In this document: positions 22,337-34,299 of the stretch, in pieces
Numbering within the stretch: position 1 is the stretch's first letter
How the letters are laid out: the number at the start of each line of letters is the position of its first letter
Source of the DNA: Ailurus styani
Taxonomy: Eukaryota; Chordata; Mammalia; Carnivora; Ailuridae
Direction: 5' to 3'
NCBI GenBank assembly: GCA_002007465.1
Contig: LNAC01000036.1
Coordinates: forward strand, 632,881 to 696,880
DNA: 64,000 nucleotides
Program-made: the position numbers and the translations under genes
Notes under the pieces: model-generated
What the model saw: the letters and a program-made list of their open reading frames with translations, nothing else
Told to the model about the DNA's origin: nothing
The model's database searches: none

Positions 22337-22557
22337 TTTTTTTTTTTTTGTTTTTGTTTTTTTTTTTAAAGATTTTATTTATTTATTTCACAGTGGGAGA
22401 GAGATCACAAGGAGGCAGAGAGGCAGGCAGAGAGAGAGGGGGAAGCAGGCTCCCTGCCGAGCAGGGAGCCCGATGCGGGCCTCGATCCCAGGACCCTGAG
22501 ATCATGACCTGAGCTGAAAGCAGAGGCTTTAACCCACTGAGCCACCCAGGCGCCCTA
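22337..22557 (-). mobile_element. Carnivore SINE, mustelid type
   Basis: Minus-strand full-length copy with an interrupted T-run tail at 22337-22367. The 14-bp TSDs 'tgaaccacccagtt' at 22323-22336 and 22558-22571 are identical. Confidence 0.96.
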
Positions 22558-22879
22558 TGAACCACCCAGTTTGAGATAATTTTTGAGGATGCTACTGCTT
22601 ACTTCATCAGCTCTCCCAATACTAAAAGAGTATTATTAATCATATTATTTTAAAATTGTTACATCAGCAAAATACCTAATGGGTTGTATGGTAGATTCAT
22701 TAGCAATTTCCACTTTTTATTGATTATCTTTCAGAATCTAGCCATGCCAGTGCAACTGACTCATAGGTATTAAGCGGTTGGAGACAAATGGAAAACAATG
22801 CACCCATGTGCCCATTAAATATAATTACTGACCACTCATAAATCACTAAGAAAACTTTGGTGCCCTATAGAAGATGTAT

Positions 22880-22970
22880 ATTGTAATACTCTCATTTCAC
22901 ATATGAAGAAACTGAGGCAGAACAGAGAAGTGACATTACCAAGGTCAAAAAACCCATATGTAGCATAAAC
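22880..22970 (+). repeat. MIR SINE 3' fragment
   Basis: The run 'catatgaagaaactgaggca' followed by 'agtgacattaccaaggtca' is a well-preserved piece of MIR. Confidence 0.65.
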
Positions 22971-24690
22971 AGGAATAAAATAATTTCCAGGCCTATTTCT
23001 ACCACATTAAAACCAGCTATCTTATCTCTAAATCCTCTTCTCCTTTCCTACAGTTACTTCTATTAGTGATATCATCATCACGTCCCCAGCTGGGGAACTG
23101 TTGATTAATACTCTCAAAGACCCTATTTTTCTCAGACACAGATTACAAAATATTTCTGACATAATTTCAAAGTTAAATTCAGATATAGATGCAGGGGATA
23201 AACATGGGATACTTTTTAAAAGAGTTTTTCCTTTTTTTTAAGCTACGCAATGTCAAAATTTTTACTGATACAAGTAAGAGTTGGCAAGTTTACTGTTACT
23301 TTATGTGTGCATGTGCATACTTTTCTAAAAAACAGGAATTTTTAAGGTAGAAATTTAGGATCATTGCACTTAGTCCACTTCCAACCCTACCCAAAGTACA
23401 AATAATATACTTTTACGTACACACACACACACACACAAACACACTCACATCTGTGGAGGTCTCAATATGTAAAAGTGTACTCAAGGGAATGAATCTTGTA
23501 TTATTTGTATTAAACATAAAATATTTATATTTCTGTTTCTCATTTGATAAGAGTATAACATTTAATTTAATCATAAGAAAATTATCCAAAAAAAACATCA
23601 GAAGTGTAAACACAACAAAATGTTCAGGAAAATAAAAACATAAGATATGTTAAACTTGTTTAAAAACTAAGTTGCAAATTGTAAACAATGATTCAATCTA
23701 ATTGATTTGTTGAATGAACACCAGGTTATATCAAAGAAAATTTACTCATTATTTATCAAATAGCAGGCAAGAATTATTAAATCAAAAATAGGCACATAAA
23801 ATGCCACATCATTTGAGTTTTAAATCTTTCTGACTTCAAACTTACTTTAGAATAGAATTATCAAAAGCAAGCGCCTTGATTTCAGGGTTGGCTAAAAATA
23901 AAATAGATTTTTAAAGTCTGTCACCATAGTTTTTGTCACATTGACAGAGATAGTCCAGTTAATTATGTTTCTGGAGTTCAATTTTTTTTCTTGAGAAGAA
24001 AACGCATTTATACCTAAATAACTCAAATCAATCTACTACATCTTGAAATTATTTAATCTTTTTTATAACATAACATACATCTACATATGTCATATTTCAT
24101 GAAATTTCACATACAAGTTATACTCTGGAAATGCATGAAGAATGATAAGGGATGAATATAAATTCTAAAAAGAATGTTTCAACAAGCTTATTTTGGATTT
24201 TGACATTTAATGAACACGCAACTAAACTTCAAGCATGTGTCATTCTCAGTGAAGCTCTCAAGACAGAGTAGTGGGGTTTTTAATTAGGATTACAGATCCC
24301 TGGCACATATACTGATGATCTTTTATCAATTAATGTTAATTAGTGTAAATATGATCTACCTAAAGTAGCCATTCAATTTGCTATCTGGTACTGTAGAGAA
24401 GAACACCTTCACTATTCCTGGGATACACTCCAGAAGGTTTTTTCAAAGGAAATAGTATGGAACACATTTTTCAACTTTAGAAATGTCTATTCAAGTTGTT
24501 CAGATAAATTTAATAATATTTAGATGAATTACATTTAAAAAGTAATTGTTAAGTGAATCATTTAATTTATATCACTGCAGGAATAGTGTCCCAAACTATG
24601 TGTTAATAAGGTAACTGTCATTCACTATGCAAGCTCTCACTACTAATAGCTTTTTAAATGACACATACCTCAAAATTAGGACAAGTAAAA
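22971..24690. other. Unique AT-rich DNA with CA microsatellite
   Basis: A (CA)n run lies at 23420-23450. The rest (1.7 kb) shows no recognised gene or repeat. Confidence 0.45.
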
Positions 24691-24694
24691 AAAT

Positions 24695-25615
24695 GGTGTT
24701 AAAAACTTTCTGCATTAATGACATATCAGATAAAGGGCTTGTATCCAAAATCTATAAAGAACTTATCAAACTCAACACCCATAGAACAAATAACCCAATC
24801 AAGCAATGGTCAGGAGACATGAACAGACATTTCTCCAAAGAAGACATCCAAAGGCCAAAAGACATATGAGAAAGTGCTCAACATCACTCAGCATCAGGCA
24901 AATACAAATTAAAACCACAGTGAGATACCACCTCACACCAGTCAGAATGGCTAAAATCAACCAGTCAGGAAACGACAGATGTTGGCGAGGATGTGGAGAA
25001 AGGGGAACCCTCCTACACTGTTGGTGGGAATGGAAGTTCGTGCAGCCACTCTGGAAAACAGTATGGAAGTTCCTCAAAAAGTTGAAAATTGAGCTACCCT
25101 ACGACCCAGCAATCGCACTACTGACCCTAAAGATACAAAGGTAGTGATCCGCAAGGGCACATGCACCCGAATGTTTATAGCAGCAATGTCCACAATAGCC
25201 AAAGTATGGAATACTATGCAGCCATCAAAAGAAACGAATCTTGCCGTGTGCAGTGACGTGGATGGAACTAGACGGTATTATGCTAAGCAAAGTAAGTCAA
25301 TCAGAGAAAGACAATTATTATATGATCTCTCTGATATGAGGAATTTGAGGGCCAGGGCAGGGGTTGTGGGGGGTAGGGAGGGGAAAAAAAATGAAACAAG
25401 GTGGGATTGGGAAGGAGACAAACCGTAAGAGACTCTTAATCTCATGAAACAAACAGGGTTACTGGGGGGGTGGGAGGGTAGGGACAGGGTGGATGTGTTA
25501 TGGACGTTGGGGAGGGTTTGTGCTATGGTGAGTGAGTGCTCTGAAATGTGTAAGCCTGATGATTCACAGACCCGTACCCCTGGGCCAAATAATAAAAAAA
25601 ATTAAATTAAAAAGA
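24695..25615 (+). mobile_element. L1 fragment: 3' end of ORF2 plus 3' UTR
   Basis: A 5'-truncated L1 with the end of ORF2 ('agataaagggcttgtatcca', 'gaacagacatttctccaaag', 'gagataccaccacctcacac'-like block) and then the G-rich 3' UTR (25350-25540) and an A/T-rich tail. The reading frame is broken by stops and frameshifts; only pieces (e.g. 24806-25144) remain open. Relative to family knowledge, two internal stretches appear missing, near 24708 and near 25203. It is inactive. Confidence 0.88.
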
Positions 25616-25734
25616 AATCTTACTACATTGTAATGTTGAATGCTGGCATATTTTCAGAAGATTAAAATAACAACAACAACAACAAAATAACAAGAATATT
25701 GTCACGTGATTAATGCATCCACTTAAAGAACCAT

Positions 25735-25935
25735 CACTAAATGAGCATCTACCATATGTAGGCACTGAACTAGTTATCAGCATGTTTTCATTATGAGAGA
25801 TAAATTAATATATCCAGAGAAAAATTAGTTTTGAACAAATTATTTAATTTCACCCAGTGTCACACAGTGAACAAATGATGGACCCTAAATTTGTACTTAA
25901 CTCTCCTATAGTAATGCCCACTCTTCCCTATTCTT
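25735..25935 (+). repeat. MIR SINE fragment
   Basis: It begins 'aaatgagcatctaccatatg', continues through 'aacaaattatttaatttcac' and ends near a 'taatgcccactctt' segment. The MIR order is clear. Confidence 0.65.
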
Positions 25936-25988
25936 TTTCTCCATAATGGCATCAAGATTTGCTTTACTATTAGAAGGCTAATACTTTA

Positions 25989-26192
25989 TTTTTTTTAAGA
26001 TTTTATTTATTTGTTTGAGAGAGAGACAAAGAGCACAAGAGAGAGCAGGAGTGGGGGCAGTGGACAGAGGAAGAGGGAGAAGCAGACTCCCCACTGAGCA
26101 GGGAGCCTGATGTGGGATTTGATCCCAAAACCCCAGAATCATGACCTGAGCCAAAGGCAGATGCTTCACCAACTGAGCCACCCAGGTGCCCC
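25989..26192 (-). mobile_element. Carnivore SINE, older type
   Basis: Minus-strand copy with imperfect 16-bp TSDs at 25973-25988 and 26193-26208 (agaaggctaatacttt and agaaggaaaatacttt). The mismatches fit an older insertion. Confidence 0.92.
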
Positions 26193-26370
26193 AGAAGGAA
26201 AATACTTTAAACCTGACATGGACAGAATACTAACTTCATTTAAATAGATTATATTAATTTCATCAGAGTTTGGTTACTCCTGTGGTTATACTGAAAGGCA
26301 CTCTATAAAACAGATTTGGAGAAGCAAGGCTTTTGCCCCACATCATATATTCTCCAATATGCAATCCATC

Positions 26371-26755
26371 CTCCCTCCCTCCCTCCCTCNNNNNNNNNNN
26401 NNNNNNNNNNNNNNNNNNNNNNNNNNNNNNNNNNNNNNNNNNNNNNNNNNNNNNNNNNNNNNNNNNNNNNNNNNNNNNNNNNNNNNNNNNNNNNNNNNNN
26501 NNNNNNNNNNNNNNNNNNNNNNNNNNNNNNNNNNNNNNNNNNNNNNNNNNNNNNNNNNNNNNNNNNNNNNNNNNNNNNNNNNNNNNNNNNNNNNNNNNNN
26601 NNNNNNNNNNNNNNNNNNNNNNNNNNNNNNNNNNNNNNNNCCCTCCCTCCCTTCCTTCCTTCCCTCCTTCCACCCTTCCCTTTCTTCCTACCTCCCTCCC
26701 TCCTTCCTTCTCTGTCTTTCTCTTTCTTTCTATCTTTCTTTCTTACATTCTTTCT
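26371..26755. repeat. Polypyrimidine (CCCT)n/(CTTT)n repeat containing the gap
   Basis: CCCT units run into the gap from 26371 and out of it from 26641, changing to CTTT and mixed units by about 26720. The pyrimidine strand is almost pure on the plus strand. The true length is unknown because of the gap. Confidence 0.92.
26390..26640. other. Assembly gap (251 N)
   Basis: The gap lies wholly inside the polypyrimidine repeat, a typical place for assembly or sequencing failure. Frames of up to 165 codons reported over it are runs of unknown residues and mean nothing. Confidence 0.99.
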
Positions 26756-27485
26756 AACATCATAAAAGGTATTATTCTTTTGGTGTTTGGCTTCTTAATG
26801 AAATACATAAACTTGCAAATAAAATTTTGACAGAAACTCTTAACTCAGCTGACTTTATCAGATTACACTACAAATAATCTCTTAAAACAAAACTCATTAG
26901 AATAAAGATGTGTTCTTATTTGGATATTTGTGATGATCTAAAATAACTACCATAAATTCATATTTCTTTTCTATTTTAATGTGTATTGCTGGTCAAACTT
27001 ACTAAGATAAAGGGCTACTAAATTAATCCAACATTCCTTAAGAATAACATAAAATTGGAGTGCATCCCAGAAAAAAAAGAAAAAATAGCAATGATCACTG
27101 TACATCTTGCAACAATATAGATTTTTGTGATAAAATATGACTTAAAAGATATTTCTTCTTTTAAGATCAATTATATTATTTAATGTAATAGAGATTTCCT
27201 TGAATCATCCTTACTTTTTCTCACATCTAGCCTTCCACCCACATACGAATTGCTTCTAGATACTTCTGCTTGGCTCATGAAGGGTGTCCTTCATTTACAC
27301 TTGTGAAAGTAAACATGATAAATATAAAAAGACTTACTTTTTATGGAATTCATTTTGATGGACTCTTTTCGTTGAGATTCAAACCATATCCTCAATTCCA
27401 GTAGAGCTCCCATCTAACCAATATTCTTGGAGGGAAGGATGACTGAAGTGAGATGGTAAGAAAAGTTTATGGGGAAAATAGAGGT
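26756..27485. other. Unique AT-rich DNA
   Basis: No gene or repeat was recognised. Confidence 0.45.
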
Positions 27486-27502
27486 TAAATAGTTTATTTC
27501 TT

Positions 27503-27698
27503 TTTTTTAAAGATTTTATTTATTTATTTATCAGGGTCAGAGAGAGAGAGAGAGCACAAACAGGGGGAACAGCAGGCAGAGGGAGAAGCAGGCTCCCCAC
27601 CAAGTGAGGATCCTGATGCGGGACTCAATCCCAGGACCCAAGAATCACAACCTGAGCCGAAGGCAGCCGCTTAACTGGCTGAGCCACCCAGTCGTCCC
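27503..27698 (-). mobile_element. Carnivore SINE, older type
   Basis: Minus-strand copy with identical 17-bp TSDs 'taaatagtttatttctt' at 27486-27502 and 27699-27715. The perfect TSD contrasts with the older head sequence. Confidence 0.95.
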
Positions 27699-27715
27699 TA
27701 AATAGTTTATTTCTT

Positions 27716-29080
27716 ATGTTTTTATTTTTTCTATTGCAAAGTTTTTGGAATACATTTTTTAGTACCAAGAATGGAAATTTCTCATGTTGAGGATGAGTCT
27801 GAGCTTCATGGACTCAATCTCACGCTAATACTGATGCTAAGTTTGCTGGACTCATCTTCATCATCTCCTTTACCTTATTCTTCTCTTAAGAAGGAGGATA
27901 CAAATTGTGGGCCATGGATATTAAGTAGGCACAGAAATAGAGAATACAGCATTAGGTATGAAGGGGGAAAAAACTCTCTCTCTCTTTTGCTCTTCTCTTG
28001 CCCCTAAATTCTCAGTGTAGGATCTTTGGATTTTTCCAACTCTCTCTCTCTTGGTGTTCATCTATGCAATGAAATATATGTCTATGGCTGCCTTGTGCTC
28101 ATCAAGATCTTGCTCTGGAATTGCCTAAGAAAAGCAGGATTATGAGGATCCTGCTTAAGATCTAACTGAGAAGCTTTTTTTACTGGTTATGTTTACCCTT
28201 GGGTTTATTTTCTAAACAAATTTTTAACACTGAAGAAAGAGAGTGTATAGGCTATATTTCCTAGGGATATATTAAAAATGAACAAAACAACAAAAAGGAG
28301 CCTTTGATTAAACAGTCCCTGAACTAATATACATTTACACTGCCTCAGACAATTTTGTCAAACAGTGCTTCCATAAACATATTTATAAATATATCCTTAT
28401 GTGCTAATGTGATGGTGCAAGTCTTCCTGTTTGTGGATTCCTGGAAATGGAATTGGCTAGTAAATGACTAAGTATGTTTTTTACATTTTTATACCTCTGA
28501 ATTAACTTCTATTTTTTTTTCTTTTTCATCAATACACATTCCTGGTTCAATGTTTGAGCAACTCTTGAAATTTCTTTGCCAAATCTGGTCATGTTTTGAG
28601 AAACAACATAAGCCATGAACTTTTTGACAACTCGAACGGTCTAAGAGTCTAGTGCAGCATATAGTTTTGATCTCTGTAAGTTTAACCTTATATAAAAATG
28701 AATTCAAATTATTATATTCACACTCAGCTTTTACCTTTGATGGAAGGGGTATATAAAGGAGATAAAAATTGAGGTCATGATTATGCACAAGACAATTCTG
28801 TATCTGTTGTTGGGAATGGAAATCGTAATTCCTTATTTACTATTGTTTCTAAGAAATTTCCTGAAATACTATCCTGTGAATATGAGGCATCTAGCATAAT
28901 AATATATTACAACAAAGGGTTTTTGCTCAAATGAAACAGCATAGTTGAATAAAATTGACCTTTCTCTTGGCTTCCTTTTGATTTTTACAAAAATAAATTA
29001 AATTCAAGAAATGTTTACAACATTTGCTGAACATGTGGGCTTTATATTACTTATTTATTCTTAGAATTAATCATTTATGC
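27716..29080. other. Unique AT-rich DNA
   Basis: No gene or repeat was recognised. The 99-codon minus-strand frame at 28489-28788 has no recognisable feature. Confidence 0.45.
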
Positions 29081-29084
29081 ATAC

Positions 29085-29185
29085 AACATGACTGATTATC
29101 TATTCTATGCCAAACACCAAACTAGGCACTGGGAATACAGAGGTGAGAAAGAGATTATCTCTGTTTCTAAGTGCATAGTCCCTTT
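29085..29185 (+). repeat. L2/MIR-associated fragment
   Basis: The stretch 'ctattctatgccaaacacca' followed by 'ctaggcactgggaatacaga' resembles an ancient L2/MIR-class segment. The family was not fixed. Confidence 0.45.
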
Positions 29186-29474
29186 CTTGAACAAAGTAGC
29201 TCCACCACAATGTGGGGGAAAAAAAAAAGACAAAGAAGCAGGATAAAAGTGATGGGATCAGAGAAAGGGGGTTTCTCACTGTGCCTCACAAAGCATGAGG
29301 CAATACTTCCCTGAGGAAGAGATTCTTGAGTTTGTTGTGAAGGATGTATTGGAATTTTCCAGGTAGATAAAGATAGAGAATCGTTTTATAGAGAGAACAG
29401 ATCCTATAAAAAGGCATCAGAAAATGAGAGACAGTTGAATTTTGGGACAGCCTGGGTAAAGACATCTAAAATAC

Positions 29475-29718
29475 TTAGCATAGTTTCTGGCACTAAGTCA
29501 TTGCTTGTTAAGTATCTGCTACTGTTATTATCATCATTACTTTATTGTGTTAGTAGTGGTAGCACTTATGTACTCTTCAAAACTCTGAATCAAATATCTT
29601 TTATAACCCTTCCACAAATGAGAAAATTAAGACATGGACTTTGGACTCATCCAATTTTTTCCAAAATCACACAGCTTGTTAGAGAAGGAGTAGATAGCAA
29701 GAATTTAAGCTCTTGATA
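29475..29718 (+). repeat. MIR SINE fragments
   Basis: A 'catagtttctggcactaag' piece and, further on, 'cacaaatgagaaaattaag' with 'aaatcacacagcttgttag' are MIR-like. There may be two partial copies. Confidence 0.5.
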
Positions 29719-30050
29719 TCTTAATGTGGCTTGCTTTCAAGACTCATACAGAAAAGGTATTGGTGATGAACATTGTGAAATGAGATCTATACTAGTATAG
29801 GGATGTTGTCCTGCAGATTGTAAAGAGTTTCTGAAAGGTATTTATGGACAGGAGGAGTGTGTGATGTGATTTATATTGCCATGAGAGAGAATCCACTGAA
29901 GCCGGGGAAGAAAAAGGGAGATCGTTTTGGGAGCGCCATAGCTCCCTGTAATCCAGGGAGGAATTTATGAGAGTCTGAAGTAAGGCACATAAGAGAACTA
30001 AGACAAGAACTATGACACATGAGGGGTGCATTTTTATTTTTACTGTGATA
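29719..30050. other. Unique non-coding DNA
   Basis: No repeat was recognised. The 116-codon minus-strand frame (29792-30142) is unsupported. Confidence 0.4.
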
Positions 30051-30052
30051 CC

Positions 30053-30111
30053 CATTTTATTGTGGTGGTCTGGAACTGAGCCCTCAGTATCTACAAGGTG
30101 TGCCTGTATTT
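30053..30111 (+). mobile_element. Tigger-like DNA transposon terminus
   Basis: The segment 'ttattgtggtggtctggaac' then 'tctacaaggtgtgcctgta' matches the terminal inverted repeat of Tigger-group (pogo-like) elements, ending beside a TA-like site. Only one end is present. Confidence 0.6.
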
Positions 30112-31187
30112 GTGTATTTTGTGGGAAAAAAAAGGAGTGCATTTGAGAGATATGTAGAGATTCAGCTGGTGAGAATTAAGATTACATGTACAAAGTGGGA
30201 ACTGGTAGCTGTGCTGGGGAAAATGAAACTGGAAAAGAGCTTATCTTGTAAACAAATAGGAAAATCTATTCCTAGAGTACTTTGTGTTTCAATTTAAAAT
30301 ACATTCTCCATCACTTTCATTGCTTATTATCAAGATACTCATTGATTCTTAAGGGTTAATGTAAATAGTGAGATATCAAAATTAAATGAAAAAAGTTCAA
30401 GTTTAGTTAGTGTTTTCTTTTCCTTTTTAGTGTTTTCATATGAAAACATATATCTATCCAACTGAAATCTGTCATCAAATTATAAATACAAAAATAAAAT
30501 AAATAATTTCATAGAGATTTTTGTCCATTCTAGTCAAAATTATTTGTCTCTGGATCTTTTGACATGATCCAATACACTTCTAGGTGAAAGCTAAAGATTT
30601 GCAGACCAAGGTGAAGTCACACTGGTCTTCAATTTGTTCCCCATAAAGGGTCATCATCTTACACTAGTAAAAGCTCTGATGACAATTCAAGTTCTTATGT
30701 AGAACCAAGTAGAATTATACAGTTTGGGCTCTAAATTGCTTTAAGCCTTAAATTTTCAGAAATCATTGTGCTATATCTTGTGAGATCTGTTTCAACCAAT
30801 TGCTTCCAACCACAGTTATAATAAATTGAATTTTTCATGTCTACAAATAAGTGGCTTAAATTCCCATGGAAACAAGTACTAATTCTTAGTTCTATATTAT
30901 ATTGATTTTCCTATAATGTTCTCTTGAAGTTTAAAATACACATTAAAACAGTTGCATTATTATTTCTTATCAATCCACATAGGGATTCGAAGACCAAATA
31001 CATTTAAAAAATGAAACAAAATAGTAATATTTAATACCTGATAAATCAAAAATGAGAAATCATTCTTTACTGAATTTGAAGAAAATCTGTATTCTCCAGT
31101 TTTAATGAACTCAATTTGTTAAAAAAAGTTTAAATTTTATATTATACATGTTTATATACAGCATTTCATATTCTATGTGCATAATTG
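30112..31187. other. Unique AT-rich DNA
   Basis: No gene or transposon was recognised. Confidence 0.45.
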
Positions 31188-31202
31188 CATTTATTAAACA
31201 TT

Positions 31203-31394
31203 TTTTTAAAGATTTTATTTATTTATTTGACAGAGAGAGAGATCACAAGTAGGCAGAGAGGCAGGCAAAGAGAGAGGAGGACGCAACCTTCCTGCTGAGC
31301 AGAGAGCCCAATGCAGGCCTCGATCCCAGGACCCTGAGATCATGACCTGAGCCAAAGGCAGAGGCTTTAACCCACTGAGCCACCCAGGCGCCCA
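31203..31394 (-). mobile_element. Carnivore SINE, mustelid type
   Basis: Minus-strand copy flanked by 'catttattaaacatt' (31188-31202) and 'catttaaacatt' (31395-31406). The second looks like the TSD with a 3-bp deletion. Confidence 0.94.
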
Positions 31395-31502
31395 CATTTA
31401 AACATTCTTAACAGAGGAAGCAACAGTGTGAATTAAAACAAGAACCAATTATTTTAGTTTTTTCTTAATAAACCCTAAGAAAAACACACTCCTACTCCTA
31501 CA

Positions 31503-31586
31503 AAATTATATATATATATAATTATATATATAATATAATATATATAATTATATATATTATATATAATTATATAATATATATATAAA
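31503..31586. repeat. AT-only palindromic repeat
   Basis: About 80 bases of A and T, built of TATA/TAATTA units, are self-complementary over most of their length and could extrude as a cruciform. Such loci are often length-variable. Confidence 0.85.
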
Positions 31587-32450
31587 ATAAGAAACATGAT
31601 TTTAAAGCAATTCATCAAATATTTAAAGAAAGAAAAATTTTTAATTTCTTTCCCAAAAAAGTAAAAAAAAATAAGATGGAGGTTGGCTTATGTACACTTT
31701 GATTGATGAGAGTATAGATGATTTACATTTCAAGAAATTACCTTGAATGGATACTATTAAGCTATGGCACTAATCACAATGCATTATTATCAATGATTTA
31801 CTCATCTGTCTCTCGCAACAGAATATAATCGCATTATTATTATCGAGGACAGGAATTTGCCCTCTTCGACTTTGGATCGTCAGTGATATGTCAAGATTGA
31901 TAGACAACAAGCACTAAAGCTGTATCATAGTAAACACTCAAACATCTTTATTGAATGAACATGTAAAACTTAATAAAAGTTAACAACAACAACAACAACT
32001 AGGGAGCCTACTTTTATACCATTATGGTCTATGTAATTCAGTTCACGTGTGATGAAAAATAATTAAGGCATATGTGGTGAAAGAAAACAATGAATGGTTT
32101 GATGACCCAAGTTCTTAATTAGCTGTTCATTAAAATAAACTAATACAATCAATAACAGCACACTATATATTATCAGATAATAAGTAATCCATGTATAAAT
32201 ATTTACATGGATTATTTTATATAGTCCTATCGACTACCCTAAAAAAATGGGACCAAAATTTTATTTTAAAACTCATTAACACCACAAATACTTATTAAAG
32301 CACAATAATTAGTATCAACAAAAGACTAATTATTAAAACAAAAACCAATCCATAATTAGGAGAGGGACTATTTTAAGATGATATGAAGAGGAACTCATAT
32401 GTATACAGTAAGATTTATTGTACAGAGATTCAGAGTACAAGCTCTTCAAA
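31587..32450. other. Unique AT-rich DNA
   Basis: A short (CAA)n run lies at 31983-32000. No gene or transposon was recognised. Confidence 0.45.
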
Positions 32451-32539
32451 TAAGGATCAGACTGAACCTCAATTTCCCTAACAATTGCCAGGTGGTCAAT
32501 TTACTTATCCTAATTTTAGGAAACTGACACTTACAAAGG

Positions 32540-34299
32540 CTAAGAGTACCTACTGTGATAGACACTGTGATGTACTTTCCAGATCCTGTTTTAATGAGTG
32601 TTGTTACCAGAGGTTCTGAGAATGGTGTCACCAGGTATCATTTTGTTGTCAGTGACTTCGCAGACTGCTTTAGATTCAGAAGTTATCACATCAAAGGTGA
32701 CCATTATCAATGTTTGAGTATTGAGGCCTGGTCTTGAACTATTGGCTAGAATAAATGGGTGGGGATACCTGAGTTGATTCCTCTGAAACTTTTGGATCCA
32801 CAAATTCTTTTGAAATTTCTGAGGCAGAAGTGAACCACCCCTCTATGATAAGAGCATCCTTTCCTTGCTTGGAGACAACAGAAAGCCTCTCTTCTGCAAG
32901 ATACCATGTGTCCCCTCAAGGGCTACCCTCATCTCTCCTCTTTGTCACAGTACAAATAAATAGGATTAAGTTCCATCATAACTCAGCAGGGGATACATTG
33001 GGGCTGATAACAGAAGGAAAAATTATACTCTAAAGAGCTTCAAGATTTATATGTGCAGTTCACAAGAACATAAAGGGGATAGGATTTTGAGTCCACTTGA
33101 CTAAGGACAAAAGTTCTTAACATTGAGTAAGAGGAACTTTATCATCCTAAGAACATGATCTTGACATACAGAACTTAACACACTGGCAAAAATTTGAAGT
33201 GACTGTCTGAATTTGCTACTGGGATGTCGCCTGGAAAAATGGAAACTGCGGTGAACTACTTAAAATGAAGTTGAAAGAGCAAAATTTCTAAGAAGATGAT
33301 AAAAAAGAGATTAAAATGTTCAAAAAATGGGTGCGGTAGAGAAGATATAAATGTGATGATTATGTACAACAGGAAGTCTTGGAAAACAGACCAAATACAC
33401 CATCTCCCAATGCCTCTATGATTATATAGGTGCTGAGGCAAACTCACTGTCAGTGAGGCAAACTCACTCTCTCTCCTCTAATTTACCAGGGCTGATGACG
33501 GGAGATGCCATAACAAAATTAGGGTCACTGATATCAGTGAGGCTAGTAAGATCCTCCCCAAAAATCCAAGTAGTTTCATCATACAGATGGGGATAATTAT
33601 AATTCACAGCAAGGTCCAAAAGTCCAAAGAGGTAGAGCCCATCTACCAAGAGTTATAAATATATTTAATAGAATACAGAATCCCTAGTGGCTTAGACAGG
33701 TCCCCAAAAAGGGCACTGTTACACCTATACAATCATAAGAAATCAAGGATGAATAATTAGGTGAATGAGGGCAATCTATTAAAATATGATGACCCCTTGT
33801 TCAATTTTTGAACTGGAGCCAGGGTTTTGACCCTAAATCCAATGATTTAAGAAGATGATTCCATACCATTGATTGCCACAGAATTTCCTCAAATGAACCT
33901 TTAACAACATATTTAAGTTACGTCCATGCTGGGAGAGCATTTTAAAAATGGTTAGACAGAGGTTCAAGCTGATACTCTCAGAGACACAGGGACATTAAGA
34001 CAGAGACACATAGGAATCAGGGAATAAATAAAATTCTTTTGGCCAATGACTGCTGACAGTCTACTGGGACCACAGACACATATATTGGTCATTTTTTTTG
34101 ATACCCAAATGATTAATTGTAATAAATGCCTTGTAAATCAGTACAACTTCTACATTGGGTCCTTGCCCTGTGGGTAGTAGCTAACATAGTAGGGAAGACC
34201 AAATAGAAGCTTAGAAACAGATGTGTCCCCACCAAGATAGCAAATACAAAACTACATTGTATTCTGAAAGACTATAAAAAAATTCTGCCATGTTTAAGG
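32540..34299 (+). mobile_element. ERV class III internal region, 5' part (low confidence)
   Basis: This stretch leads without a break into the readable pol remnant downstream and has similar composition, so it is probably the gag/protease part of the same ancient provirus. I could not recognise specific domains. Frames are closed throughout. A 15-bp direct repeat (33434-33448 and 33454-33468) shows local slippage. No 5' LTR was seen before it. Confidence 0.35.

Noticed and set aside
24806..25144. 112-codon frame as a possible gene
   Set aside because: It is an out-of-frame remnant of L1 ORF2.
26263..26830. Frames of up to 165 codons
   Set aside because: Most residues are unknown because they are translated across the N gap; the rest is simple-repeat translation.
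29792..30142. 116-codon open frame on the minus strand
   Set aside because: It runs into a Tigger-like terminus, has no coding signature and no exon context. Length is within chance for this many frames.
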